From Pedobacter cryoconitis (lineage in GTDB: Bacteria > Bacteroidota > Bacteroidia > Sphingobacteriales > Sphingobacteriaceae), in contig NZ_QLLR01000002.1 of NCBI RefSeq assembly GCF_003259615.1, positions 1-64,000 on the forward strand: 64,000 nucleotides of DNA. The letters run 5' to 3'. The position numbers and the translations under genes are program-made. This document shows, piece after piece, positions 1 through 8,909 of this stretch (position 1 is its first letter; each line of letters starts with the position of its first letter). The notes beneath the pieces are model-generated. The model had not been told where the DNA came from and ran no database searches. It worked only from the letters and a program-made list of their open reading frames with translations.

Positions 1-271
1 CATACTTAGCCACTCAAAAGACAGGTTGGTCGCATTTAAGAAACTGGCGATATGGTACAACAGGATAGAAGAAGCGGGGTGCAAGTCATTTAATACAATC
101 GCAAGGACTGTTCAGAACAACTACGAAACGATATTGAATTATTTTGATAACAGATCCACGAATGCTTCTGCAGAATCATTTAACGCAAAGATAAAAGCCT
201 TTAGATCACAGTTTAGAGGGGTGAGAAATGTCAAGTTCTTTCTTTTTAGGCTATCTAAAATATATGCATAG
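1..271 (+). CDS. ISL3-like transposase, C-terminal part (cut by window edge)
   Basis: The reading frame is open from base 2 to the TAG at 269-271, so the gene starts left of the window; about 89 residues are visible. The C-terminal sequence contains NASAESFNAKIKAF followed by a basic, aromatic stretch, which resembles the last catalytic block (with the acidic residue in AESFN) of ISL3-type DDE transposases common in Bacteroidetes. It would cut and join insertion-sequence ends. No partner ORF is visible on this side. The 145 bases up to the next gene should contain the right end of the insertion sequence, but the left end is not in the window, so the terminal repeat cannot be defined. Family call is by motif only. 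Confidence 0.7.
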   Translation, partial: ILSHSKDRLVAFKKLAIWYNRIEEAGCKSFNTIARTVQNNYETILNYFDNRSTNASAESFNAKIKAFRSQFRGVRNVKFFLFRLSKIYA

Positions 272-416
272 TCACTCCCCAACTTTTTTGCTTGATCCAT
301 TTATTGTCAATACGGAAAAAATAACCTCTTTTTCTCCATCAATGATTGAGATAGGTAAAAAAGAAATCCCTATTGGCCCCATGTACAAGCAAAGTGTGGA
401 TGCAGCCTTAAGATAG

Positions 417-2816
417 TTATTCATATTTTAAGGCATCAACAGGATTCGCCCGGGCAACTTTAAAAGTCTGTAAGCTAACAGTGAGCAGCGCAACACCAAT
501 TGATAATCCTATCGTGGCTATCATTGGCCATAATGTTATCTCCGCCCTGTAATCAAATTGCTGTATCCATTGATAACTTATGATATAGGCCAGCGGACAG
601 GCGATTAAATTGGAGATCAGCACCAGTTTCATGAAATCTTTATTCAAAAGGATCAGTAAATGGCCTGGATCTGCGCCCAATACCTTACGTATACTGATCT
701 CTTTGCTTCTTTGCTCAGCCATATATAAAGCCAGCCCTAATAATCCCAGGCACGAAATCAAGATGGCAAATCCTCCAAATAGATTCGACAAAACGCTCAA
801 TAAATGCTCATTTGCCAGTTTATCTTCCATTTCTTTGTTCACAAAGTATAATTCCACAGGATATGCCGGGTTCATCTTTAAACTCAGGTCTTTGATCATT
901 TGTATAGAAGTACTCAAATTCTGTGCAGGGTTCAGCCTCAATAGTGCTATGTAAGTTTCCCTTTTAGGTGTGGCGGCTGTTCCCAGAAAGGTAAGTGTTG
1001 GTGATACTTTATAAGCTGGCGACTCATAACTATAATCTTTGATAACGCCTATAATTTTGAACGGGCTTCCTGATTTAGTAATGATGGTTCCCACCGGATT
1101 TTTCAATTCCATCGCTTTAACTGCACTTTCGTTCAATAACACACTGCTGGTGTCAGTACCAAACTCTTCGGCGAAATCTCTGCCCGCTAATAATTCAGCG
1201 CCGATAGTTTTGGTAAAATCATACCCGGCAACCCTGTTGTTCCACGAATATTTCCAGTTGTCATTATTTCCGGGCCAGGTAACATCCGAAGAGTTGTTGC
1301 CATTATTCGTTAATCCTGTAGAATAATCCGTTGCTGAAAGGACAGCACCCGATCTGATCAGTTCTTTCCTGAATACCTCGCGTTTTCCCGGTTTGCTGAA
1401 CTCCCCGGTAGTTTCCAGCTCAACCAGGTTTTCTTTATTAAATCCTAAAGGTTTATTCCTGATATAGCTGATTTGTTTATAAATAATGACCGCACAGATG
1501 ATCATACAAACTGAGCAGCCAAATTGTACAACAACCAGGATCTTACGAATAGGCAAGGATGTTTTTCCAATTCCAGTGAAGCCTTTCAAAACTTTTACAG
1601 GTACGAACGAAGAGAGATAGAATGATGGATAACTGCCAGCAAGAACTCCTGTAATCAGAACTAGTGCCAGTAGTGCTGACCAGAAGGGTACTGAAGAATA
1701 ATTGATGATCATTTCAATATTCAGCAGATGGTTGAAATAGGGAAGGCAAAATTCGAGCAGGACGAAAGCAATTATCATGGCGATAAATGATAGTACCAAT
1801 GATTCTACCATAAATTGTCCGGCAATAGCTTTCCTGGTAGATCCCAAAGCCTTTCTTACCCCTACTTCGCGCGCTCTTTTTTCAGATCTTGCCGTTGAAA
1901 GGTTCATATAATTGATACAGGCGATAGCCAAAACACAAAAAGCAAGGAACAGAAATAGTTTGACCTGATCGATCTTTCCACCAACTGATTTTCCGTTTTC
2001 AAATTGTGTGTACAGATGTGTTTTACTGAAAGGGAACAGAAAAGCTTCGGTACGATCGTGTTGATCTGTTGAATGATTAATAATCATTTTTCTTAAAGAG
2101 GCATCGGCAGACTCGAAATACTTGTTATCCTTTAATTTAATGATAGTATTGGCATATCCGGTAGACCAGCCCAAATCCTTAAACCCGGGATTATCCATCA
2201 AAAAGAAAGTCCATGTCGTTAATGCTTCAAATTGTAAAGTCTGATTACCAGGTAAATCTTCAATAACTGCCGTTACTTTAAGTGCTTCCCGGTTATCCCA
2301 CTTGATAACCTGTCCAATTGGGTTGGCTTCCCCAAAAAGTTTGCTGGCAGTTTTTGCCGTGATCAGTATTGATTTCGGATCTGTAAAAGCAGTTTGCGCA
2401 TTGCCTCTTATAAATTTATAATCAAATATTTGCAGAAACTGGGGGTCAACTGCCCAGGTATCTATTTTGAAACTGTTATTCTTGTAATTAGCTAATTTGT
2501 AAACCTTTACTAAACGACTCACTGCTTCAACACCTTGTATTTTCCCCTGAGCTTCTGGAGCCAGTGTTGCAGGCAAGCCATTGTCCAGCGGCCCGAGTGT
2601 ACGATCAAAACCAGCCGTATTGGCCGCATGTTTGGGCACACCATAGATACGGTCTATATTTTTGAACTGCTTATCATATCCCCACTCGTAATTCACATAA
2701 AGGAGTAACAAAAGACAGCAGGTTAAGCCAATAGCTAACCCGCCGATATTAATCAAGGCAAAGCCTTTGTTTTTCCAAAGGTTACGAAGGGCCACTTTAA
2801 AGTTTAGCTTAAACAT
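417..2816 (-). CDS. FtsX/MacB-type ABC transporter permease
   Basis: A 799-residue membrane protein with the two-part architecture of Bacteroidetes FtsX-like permeases: a short basic N-terminus and first membrane segment (about residues 21-42), a periplasmic MacB_PCD-like domain (about 50-270), an FtsX block with three to four membrane segments (about 285-450) containing RSEKRAREVGVRKALG, a second periplasmic domain (about 460-660), and a final FtsX block (about 680-795) containing EQRSKEISIRKVLGA. These proteins normally pair with a MacB-type ATPase for export or envelope signalling, but no ATPase gene is adjacent here. Starts at an ATG at 2816 with the typical KLNFKVALRNLWKNKGF opening. Confidence 0.9.
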   Translation of the reverse strand: MFKLNFKVALRNLWKNKGFALINIGGLAIGLTCCLLLLLYVNYEWGYDKQFKNIDRIYGVPKHAANTAGFDRTLGPLDNGLPATLAPEAQGKIQGVEAVSRLVKVYKLANYKNNSFKIDTWAVDPQFLQIFDYKFIRGNAQTAFTDPKSILITAKTASKLFGEANPIGQVIKWDNREALKVTAVIEDLPGNQTLQFEALTTWTFFLMDNPGFKDLGWSTGYANTIIKLKDNKYFESADASLRKMIINHSTDQHDRTEAFLFPFSKTHLYTQFENGKSVGGKIDQVKLFLFLAFCVLAIACINYMNLSTARSEKRAREVGVRKALGSTRKAIAGQFMVESLVLSFIAMIIAFVLLEFCLPYFNHLLNIEMIINYSSVPFWSALLALVLITGVLAGSYPSFYLSSFVPVKVLKGFTGIGKTSLPIRKILVVVQFGCSVCMIICAVIIYKQISYIRNKPLGFNKENLVELETTGEFSKPGKREVFRKELIRSGAVLSATDYSTGLTNNGNNSSDVTWPGNNDNWKYSWNNRVAGYDFTKTIGAELLAGRDFAEEFGTDTSSVLLNESAVKAMELKNPVGTIITKSGSPFKIIGVIKDYSYESPAYKVSPTLTFLGTAATPKRETYIALLRLNPAQNLSTSIQMIKDLSLKMNPAYPVELYFVNKEMEDKLANEHLLSVLSNLFGGFAILISCLGLLGLALYMAEQRSKEISIRKVLGADPGHLLILLNKDFMKLVLISNLIACPLAYIISYQWIQQFDYRAEITLWPMIATIGLSIGVALLTVSLQTFKVARANPVDALKYE

Positions 2817-3202
2817 AATGGTGTGATTTAAATCTGATCAATAAATTCCGATATGCCATTTTCATACCACAGGGCTAAAAACACATTAATATGCTGTTTT
2901 ATAGAGAAGTACGGACAAGTGATTATCGTATGCTGTTCGTTTTTGAACAGGTCTATGTGCAGTAACGGACATTCAAAGGTTATCAATTGATGATATAAAA
3001 CTATATGCTGTAAGCGTTGAAAAGATCCGGATACAGCCCATTCTGCGGCTAACATTAATTCAGGGAAGTTGTATTCTTTTTACGGATTATTTGTAACCGG
3101 CCAATCCTGATTTTTGGAATTCACATCAAATTCCCCACGTTCTCCCGTAGTTGTTTTTTTATTTCGTTTATTAAAAATTGTAAAGTTTTTCGCTGTTACT
3201 TT
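2817..3202. other. 386-base stretch without a convincing gene
   Basis: Lies between the permease and the small secreted protein. It contains a minus-strand open frame of 75 codons (2828-3055) starting with ATG and ending 11 bases before the permease. Its product has no recognisable motif and no signal peptide, so it is not called as a gene. The permease promoter is presumably in here; no perfect TAnnTTTG box was picked out. Confidence 0.4.
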
Positions 3203-3478
3203 TTATGTGTTTTTATTGAAGACAATTTCGTTCGCAGTTAAGTCAAAATTTTCACAGCTAAATGTTGCTTTGCCATATAATGCTACTATTGACTTATGCT
3301 TATTCCACTTCGTTGAATCCTGGGCAGCATAATTAAATTTTTCTTTTACACTATCTGTCTGCAGAGAAAACTGCCGATTATTTTCTGGTTTTTTTTCTGC
3401 GCGGACACCCTGTACAGAAAATATTAAGCCTATACTCACTGGTATAACCAATAAACCAATTATTTTTTTCACTTTCAT
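3203..3478 (-). CDS. Small secreted protein with OstA/LptA-like segment, possibly truncated
   Basis: The best start is the ATG at 3478 (MKVKKIIGLLV), which gives a clean signal peptide ending near VRA and a 91-residue product; an upstream in-frame start at 3520 would spoil the signal. The C-terminal part, KSIVALYGKATFSCENFDLTANEIVFNKNT, resembles one beta-strand repeat of OstA/LptA-like proteins (a GxA-x-xxxxx-LTAdxIxF pattern) as found at the end of some Bacteroidetes secreted proteins. The protein stops soon after a single repeat, which suggests truncation of a longer gene. Function unknown; export to the periplasm is inferred. Confidence 0.5.
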   Translation of the reverse strand: MKVKKIIGLLVIPVSIGLIFSVQGVRAEKKPENNRQFSLQTDSVKEKFNYAAQDSTKWNKHKSIVALYGKATFSCENFDLTANEIVFNKNT

Positions 3479-3700
3479 AAATTTTGAATCAGATACAATT
3501 TTAAACAGCTTAAAATACACAAAAAAGAGATCCTATCTTAGCAATAAAACCTCTTTTTTAGCAATGATATTTTTACTTTAATTTTTCTGTTCTACCCGGT
3601 TAGTTTCGGAGTTATCTGAATTCCCCGCAGCCTTATTTCTTTTGCTGTTTCAAAAATGGTAAAGCAGCATCGCTTTTCGGTTGTCCCTATATTAAATTCC

Positions 3701-5077
3701 TTAATTTTCCGTTTGACCAGGATATTGATCAAACAGAACTTTCATCTGCTTTGCAATTTCCGGATTTTCTGCGATCACGTTACTTCGTTCTCCAGGATCA
3801 TAAGCCAGGTTAAATAGTTCAATTTTATCTTCGGTCGTTTTTTCTGAAATACCATTGTCCGGTTTTCCTCCTTTAACTTTTCTATACTTCCATACGCCCT
3901 TTTTAACGGCCTCACAAATACCACTATTAACGATATAAATCTCTCTGTGTGCGGGATGTTTCGCCCCTTTCTGAAGTAAAACATTACCAATATCCTGCCC
4001 ATCAAGTGTACGATTCTCCGGCAAGGGGGCATTCACCCACCTGGCCAGCGTAGGCAGTACATCCAGATTGCTCATCATATCAGTAATTGTCGCTCCCACA
4101 GGGGTATGATTTTTCCAGTAGACGATGAAAGGTTCGCGCACCCCGCCTTCATAACTTTCTCCCTTACTTCCCCTGAAAACTCCTGCTGTTCCTGCATGCC
4201 AGCGTTTTGTAGCACCATCTGCAGACATTCGCTCAGGAAAATCTATCCACGGTCCGTTATCACTGGAAAAAATAAATATAGTATTATCAGCTAAGCCTTG
4301 TTTTTCCAAAGCGGCCCAGACTTCAGCCAGGCTTGCATCCAGTTGTTCAACCACATCACCTAATGGCCCGCCTTCAGAACGCCCTTTATTCTTTTCAGAA
4401 GAAGCAAAGGCTACGGGTAAATGTGGCATATTATGCGCTAAATACAGAAAGAATGGTTTATCCTTTTGCTGCGCTTTGATATATTTCACCGCTTCATTTT
4501 TATAGAGTTCGGTGATGGACAAATCAGCAGGTTTGATGACTTCCGCTCTGCGGTTCCTGAAAATTTTCAGCGTAGTATCCGTCTTCACATATGGCGCATG
4601 ATAATCATGGCTGTATAACATGCCGTAATAAGAATCAAAACCCTGGGCAATAGGATGATTATAGCGTTCATGATCACCAAGATGCCATTTACCGATCATT
4701 GCCGTATTATAACCGGTTTTCTTTAACACTTCTGCAATGGTCACTTCCTGATCAGGCAGCCCCAATACAGATCCAGGGCCAATTACGATAGGCAAATTCA
4801 TTCTTGTCGCGTATCTTCCTGTAAGTAATGACGCTCTGGAAGGTGTACATGAAGGACTGGAAACTACATAATTGGTTGCCTTCACTCCCCTTTGGGCCAT
4901 TTTATCCAAAAAAGGAGTCATAATTACCGGATTACCGTAACAGCTAAGGTCTGAGTGGCCCATATCATCAGCCAATACAAAAATGATATTAGGCCGCTGC
5001 TGCGCATAAATATTTACAGAAAAGATTAGAGATAAATAAATAAGAACTCCTTTAATAACTGCTTTTTTATGTTTCAT
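3701..5077 (-). CDS. Secreted sulfatase (arylsulfatase family)
   Basis: Hydrolyses sulfate esters, probably from glycans, outside the cytoplasm. The best start is the ATG at 5077 ([10 protein letters not shown]), giving 458 residues with a signal peptide ending at NIYAQ; a longer frame to 5149 adds a stretch that looks like leader DNA. Sulfatase hallmarks are present: [17 protein letters not shown] at the metal site, [13 protein letters not shown] with the C-x-P-x-R signature whose cysteine becomes formylglycine, GKWHLG, and FSSDNGP. The formylglycine-generating enzyme is not in the window. Isolated from other glycan genes; substrate cannot be deduced. Confidence 0.92.
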   Translation of the reverse strand: MKHKKAVIKGVLIYLSLIFSVNIYAQQRPNIIFVLADDMGHSDLSCYGNPVIMTPFLDKMAQRGVKATNYVVSSPSCTPSRASLLTGRYATRMNLPIVIGPGSVLGLPDQEVTIAEVLKKTGYNTAMIGKWHLGDHERYNHPIAQGFDSYYGMLYSHDYHAPYVKTDTTLKIFRNRRAEVIKPADLSITELYKNEAVKYIKAQQKDKPFFLYLAHNMPHLPVAFASSEKNKGRSEGGPLGDVVEQLDASLAEVWAALEKQGLADNTIFIFSSDNGPWIDFPERMSADGATKRWHAGTAGVFRGSKGESYEGGVREPFIVYWKNHTPVGATITDMMSNLDVLPTLARWVNAPLPENRTLDGQDIGNVLLQKGAKHPAHREIYIVNSGICEAVKKGVWKYRKVKGGKPDNGISEKTTEDKIELFNLAYDPGERSNVIAENPEIAKQMKVLFDQYPGQTEN

Positions 5078-5233
5078 AAGCGAAAATATCAAATAATCTA
5101 TAAAACAGTATACTTTAATAAACTGTAGCAGAAAGGTGACCAGATTCAAGAATTCTTCAATTTAATTTTATGACAAACTATTTATAACAGAGGTTGTTAT
5201 AGCCCGGAATCTACAATCAAAAATTATTGACAT

Positions 5234-5422
5234 ATGAAAGCAAAACCTAAAGAAAAAGAAAGATTTGACCCTGTTAGAGATTATTCTTATCGTAAACGCG
5301 GATATTATTTTCACGCGGATGAAGATTTCAGAGAAGATTGGGACTGGGGTAAAACAAAAGATCAAAAATCAACCGATCACCAGCGTCCGGGAAAAGACAC
5401 GCCAGATATTTTTATTTCCTGA
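5234..5422 (+). CDS. Small charged hypothetical protein
   Basis: 62 residues, rich in charged and aromatic residues, with no signal peptide or membrane segment: it opens with KAKPKEKERFDPVRDYSYRK and contains FREDWDWGK. ATG start; a long minus-strand frame overlaps it but has less protein-like composition. It sits divergent from the sulfatase and upstream of the DinB-like gene. No family recognised; it could be a small cytosolic protein of the kind often seen in Pedobacter. Confidence 0.5.
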   Translation: MKAKPKEKERFDPVRDYSYRKRGYYFHADEDFREDWDWGKTKDQKSTDHQRPGKDTPDIFIS

Positions 5423-5573
5423 CCAAATCTGATACTCCTGGAAAAAAACTAATAAACCATGTCCTGATTACCCCCTGAAATTGCCTTATCTGCACCCCCT
5501 TGCTGCCAATAAAACCGCTTAGATTTACATTATAAACAACTAAATATTAATCCATTAGTTAAATCTTAGTCTC

Positions 5574-6065
5574 ATGAAAACAGCAAGCGACAGAATGAAT
5601 TCACTACTCGTTTTATACGATATGTATACCACATTTTTCCCTAAAGCTTTAGACGGTATTTCAGCGCAGGACGCGCAAAACAGATTGGGTACAAAAGCAA
5701 ACCACATAGCCTGGATCACAGGAAGTCTTGTTCAGGAAAGGTACGAATTAGCAGGAATTCTGGGAACAAAACTACAGCAAACTGCCCATGACCTGTTTAA
5801 AGACCATCAGGGAATTCAGGATGAAGTTACCTACCCCTCTCTGGAAACATTTCAGCAAGACTGGGATAAAATCAGCCCCGTATTAAAAGACCTGCTCCTG
5901 AAGGTCAGCGATGAAAAACTGGACAGCATTTTCGAAATGATGCCCGGTTATAAAATGAGTATTTATCACCTGATCTCCTTTACCACCTACCGGGAAGCCA
6001 GCTGCATTGGCCAGATTGCTTTATGGCGAAGACTATTGGGCTACCCGGGGCTGAAATACGATTAG
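5574..6065 (+). CDS. DinB-like four-helix protein lacking most metal-binding histidines
   Basis: 163 residues with the DinB/YfiT fold pattern: an N-terminal helix (SLLVLYDMYTTFFPKAL), a helix containing NHIAWITGSL and a C-terminal helix ending CIGQIALWRRLLG. In most DinB family members a metal is held by one histidine in the second helix and two in an HExxHxGQI motif in the last. Here the first (NHIAW) is kept, but the last motif reads YREASCIGQI, with arginine and cysteine where histidines are usual. The scaffold is likely kept but the metal site changed. It ends directly against the stop of the converging symporter gene, with no gap. Confidence 0.75.
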   Translation: MKTASDRMNSLLVLYDMYTTFFPKALDGISAQDAQNRLGTKANHIAWITGSLVQERYELAGILGTKLQQTAHDLFKDHQGIQDEVTYPSLETFQQDWDKISPVLKDLLLKVSDEKLDSIFEMMPGYKMSIYHLISFTTYREASCIGQIALWRRLLGYPGLKYD

Positions 6066-7745
6066 TTACCAGAAACGTGCATATATAGCAATCAGCAGCA
6101 GCATAATAGATACGATTAGTACAATTGAAGAAGGCTTTAATTTAAACATTTCCGCATCCAGTTCAAAAGCTTTTGGATTGATACGCGGGCCTAAAATACT
6201 CGTACCTACCATCACCAGCACAGTGATGATGAAAGACCAGCTCAGACAAATAAAGAATGGGATTTCATATATGCCGTCCATATTCGGGAAAGCTGTGTAC
6301 AAAATTGTCTCCGGACCAAATACTTTCACAGCGAATTCGTTAAAGAAAACAGAGATCACAAACCCGAAAATAATGCCCGTAAAAGCAGCTATACTATTGG
6401 TACGTTTCCAGAACATTCCTAAAATGAAAGTGGCAAAAACCCCGGGACTGATATAACTGGTATATTTTTGAACGAAGGTATAACCACCTGCCCGGCCGAT
6501 CCCCAGTAAATCATTCCACGTAAAAAGTACAGCAACTACCATGGAAATTACAATCGCAATACGCCCTGTCCAGACCATGCGCTGCTCACTTGATAGTGTA
6601 TTTATATGTTTTTTATAAATATCAAGCGTGAAAATAGTAGATATACTATTACATTTTCCAGCCAGAGAAGCCACAATAGCAGCTGTTAAAGCAGCAGCGG
6701 CCAAACCTTTTAACTCAGGAGGTAAAAGACTAAGAATAGCAGAATATGCACTGTCTTTGCCTCCTGTCAATTGCAAATGGCCACCTTTATATAACACATA
6801 AGCTATAATTCCCGGCAGCATAACAATCACCGGCATTAATATTTTGAGCAGACTTGCAAAAAGAATACCAGTACGGGCAGTTTGCAAATCTGCACCTAAT
6901 GCACGTTGCGTGATATATTGATTACAACCCCAATAATTCAGATTACTGATCCATTGTCCTGCCGCATACATACCCACAGCAGGGAGAATCAGGTATTTAT
7001 TAATATCCACCTGTGAAGCACCCGGTTTAGGTTTGGCCAGCATCAGGTGAAAATGTTCCGGCGCTTCTCTAAGCAACACTTTAAAACCAGCAATAGCTTC
7101 ACTGCCCACACCAAATTTTTCGCCAACAATAGTTAAGGTCATGTATGTTGTAGCCAGCCCGCCGATAATCAATACCCCAACCTGAATTACATCTGTGTAG
7201 CCAATTACGCGCATACCTCCCAGTGTAATTATAATCGCAAATACAGCCAGGCAGATCATCACGATATGGAAATAATCACCACCTATCAATCCATTGATCG
7301 CTAAGGCCCCAAGGTATAAAATAGAAGTTAAATTGATAAAAACGTACAGGAAAATCCAGAATACACTCATGATCAGCGCTACACTGCCATTGTACCTGTT
7401 TTTAAGGAACTGAGGCATCGTATAGATCTTGTTCTTAATATATACCGGCATAAAAAACACCGCAACAAGGATCAGTACCGCAGCACCCAGCCATTCATAG
7501 ACAGCAACTGCTATGCCAGCGAAAAATCCTTCGCCACTCATTCCAATAAATTGTTCTGCTGATATGTTAGAGGCAATAATTGAAGCCCCTATTGCCCACC
7601 AGGTCAGTGACCCTTCGGCTAAAAAGAAATTCTTGGAATCATTAACCTTACTTTTCTTTTTGTAAACGTAGTATCCATATAAAGCGACGATGATAAAATA
7701 AATTACAAAGACGCTAATACCCCCCATTGAGAGTGTCGAGTTCAT
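6066..7745 (-). CDS. Sodium/solute symporter (SSS family), probable inositol or sugar uptake
   Basis: 559 residues with about 14 membrane segments and SSS family signatures: an N-terminal FLAEGSLTWWAIGASIIASNISAEQFIG block (sodium site region), GGMRVIGYTDVIQ in the middle and LTAAIVASLAGKCNSISTIFTLDIYK near residue 360. Uses the sodium gradient to import a small solute across the inner membrane. It lies 108 bases downstream of the myo-inositol oxygenase gene on the same strand. Because vertebrate SSS members carry myo-inositol, inositol is the natural candidate substrate, though sugars or uronates are equally possible by sequence alone. A strong hairpin separates the two genes. Confidence 0.88.
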   Translation of the reverse strand: MNSTLSMGGISVFVIYFIIVALYGYYVYKKKSKVNDSKNFFLAEGSLTWWAIGASIIASNISAEQFIGMSGEGFFAGIAVAVYEWLGAAVLILVAVFFMPVYIKNKIYTMPQFLKNRYNGSVALIMSVFWIFLYVFINLTSILYLGALAINGLIGGDYFHIVMICLAVFAIIITLGGMRVIGYTDVIQVGVLIIGGLATTYMTLTIVGEKFGVGSEAIAGFKVLLREAPEHFHLMLAKPKPGASQVDINKYLILPAVGMYAAGQWISNLNYWGCNQYITQRALGADLQTARTGILFASLLKILMPVIVMLPGIIAYVLYKGGHLQLTGGKDSAYSAILSLLPPELKGLAAAALTAAIVASLAGKCNSISTIFTLDIYKKHINTLSSEQRMVWTGRIAIVISMVVAVLFTWNDLLGIGRAGGYTFVQKYTSYISPGVFATFILGMFWKRTNSIAAFTGIIFGFVISVFFNEFAVKVFGPETILYTAFPNMDGIYEIPFFICLSWSFIITVLVMVGTSILGPRINPKAFELDAEMFKLKPSSIVLIVSIMLLLIAIYARFW

Positions 7746-7776
7746 AGTTTGATATTTGGTTGTAGAATTGAGGGGA

Positions 7777-7829
7777 TTAGATTCATTACATTAACAGCTA
7801 ACCGTGTTAGGTAAATGTAATGAATCTAA
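7777..7829 (-). promoter_or_regulatory. 16-bp inverted repeat with inner stem between MIOX and symporter genes
   Basis: The arms TTAGATTCATTACATT (7777-7792) and AATGTAATGAATCTAA (7814-7829) are perfectly complementary, and the 21-base loop has a further CTAAC/GTTAG stem. It lies downstream of the MIOX stop and upstream of the symporter start, both on the minus strand. It could act as an attenuator or an mRNA processing or stability structure; it has no clear U-tract, so it is not called a simple terminator. Confidence 0.6.
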
Positions 7830-7853
7830 AAGAAATGATAGGTATAGCTTTGC

Positions 7854-8735
7854 TTAAAACCGCAATTTAGCGGGCAGATATTTAGCAACCAGGTCTTCAT
7901 AATAAGGTTTTAGCGCTTTCCAGTCTGGCGGAACCGCACTTTTAGAATAAAGGTCAAAAGGATTAAACAGATCTACCCATTTAAACATTTCCTTATCATG
8001 ACTGGTCATCAGATGCGCATAAGCATTTTCGCGGTGCTGAGGATAAAATGAATGATAACGAAGCATATACAAAGCTTGTTCCGGCATATAATCTTTCAAT
8101 AAATGATAAACATATTCATCATGCCCCCAGGTCATGGTGACGTTATCCAATCCACATCCGGGTTCATAAATCCCATATTTAGTATTGTATAATGGGTTTT
8201 TAAAATCAGGGTTATCTGCAAAAAACTCAGAGAAAACTATTTTATCAGAATAAGCGCAGCCCACAGGATAACTGTCTCCTACTACTGCCCATTGTGGCTC
8301 ACCAAATAAACAAAGTACTTTTCCCATATCATGAAAAAGCCCTGTCAGAACCATCCAATCGGGATGCCCCTCTGCCCGGATTGCCTCACTGGTTTGTAAT
8401 AAATGTTGCAACTGATCCAGGTCAGTATCCGGATCTGAGTCATCTACCAGCTGATTTAAAAAATCAAAAGCTTCCCAAACCGACATTTCCATTTGAGCAA
8501 ACTTCAGGTATTCTGCTCTTTTCTGTTGTACAAAATCATAAGTCTGGTTAAGATGCTGTAATCTGTAAAATTCTTTTACAGATGCCTTTTCAGGTGTTTC
8601 ATAATTCCGGAATGCAGCAGTATCTTTTTCCTGAGCGATCCCTTTGGGATCAGGGTAACGCGCTAATAAATCGTCTTCCCATTGATCGAGTGAATTTAAC
8701 GGATTTTCCTGGTCTGTTCTGATTGCTTCTTTCAT
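7854..8735 (-). CDS. Myo-inositol oxygenase (MIOX)
   Basis: 293 residues, the usual MIOX length. Opens the inositol ring with O2 to give D-glucuronate, using a di-iron centre in the cytoplasm. The iron ligands of the family are visible in order: His124 (AEGHPDW), His135-Asp136 (LFHDMGK), His205 (WGHDEYVYH), His228 (LRYHSFYPQH) and Asp255 (KWVDLFNPFDLYSK). It feeds directly into the uronate pathway encoded next door (uronate isomerase, mannonate dehydratase). Co-directional with the symporter downstream and divergent from a LacI regulator that probably controls it. Bacterial MIOX is uncommon compared with the inositol dehydrogenase route. Confidence 0.95.
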   Translation of the reverse strand: MKEAIRTDQENPLNSLDQWEDDLLARYPDPKGIAQEKDTAAFRNYETPEKASVKEFYRLQHLNQTYDFVQQKRAEYLKFAQMEMSVWEAFDFLNQLVDDSDPDTDLDQLQHLLQTSEAIRAEGHPDWMVLTGLFHDMGKVLCLFGEPQWAVVGDSYPVGCAYSDKIVFSEFFADNPDFKNPLYNTKYGIYEPGCGLDNVTMTWGHDEYVYHLLKDYMPEQALYMLRYHSFYPQHRENAYAHLMTSHDKEMFKWVDLFNPFDLYSKSAVPPDWKALKPYYEDLVAKYLPAKLRF

Positions 8736-8846
8736 ATTACAAATTTTAAGATTCCGACCATTAACTGATCTGGTTATTAAACAATTACCTTATTTAAATA
8801 TCACGATTTGTTTCCTCAAACCAACATAAACACTATGAATTATTTA

Positions 8847-8854
8847 CGTTAACG
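8847..8854. promoter_or_regulatory. CGTTAACG palindrome, candidate operator of the first LacI regulator
   Basis: An 8-bp perfect palindrome within TTTACGTTAACGATAAA, in the intergenic region between the divergent MIOX gene and the lacI-type gene starting at 8910. The same 8-mer recurs at 15749-15756 in front of susC, and a near match (TCGTTAACT) occurs at 14412-14420 before the second lacI. Short, so the call rests mainly on placement. Confidence 0.4.
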
Positions 8855-8909
8855 ATAAAGTAAATAATCAGTTATTTTTCTGTATTTTTTGGGTAAACTT
8901 GATCTTCTT

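Noticed and set aside
228..416. 62-codon plus-strand frame after the transposase
   Set aside because: It begins inside the transposase gene in another frame and has no protein-like features; most likely it spans the insertion-sequence end.
610..1326. Plus-strand frames opposite the permease
   Set aside because: Antisense frames within a clear coding gene, biased by the codon use of the true strand.
2828..3055. 75-codon minus-strand frame upstream of the permease
   Set aside because: It starts with ATG and sits in a promoter-like position, but its composition and lack of any recognisable segment make it more likely chance.
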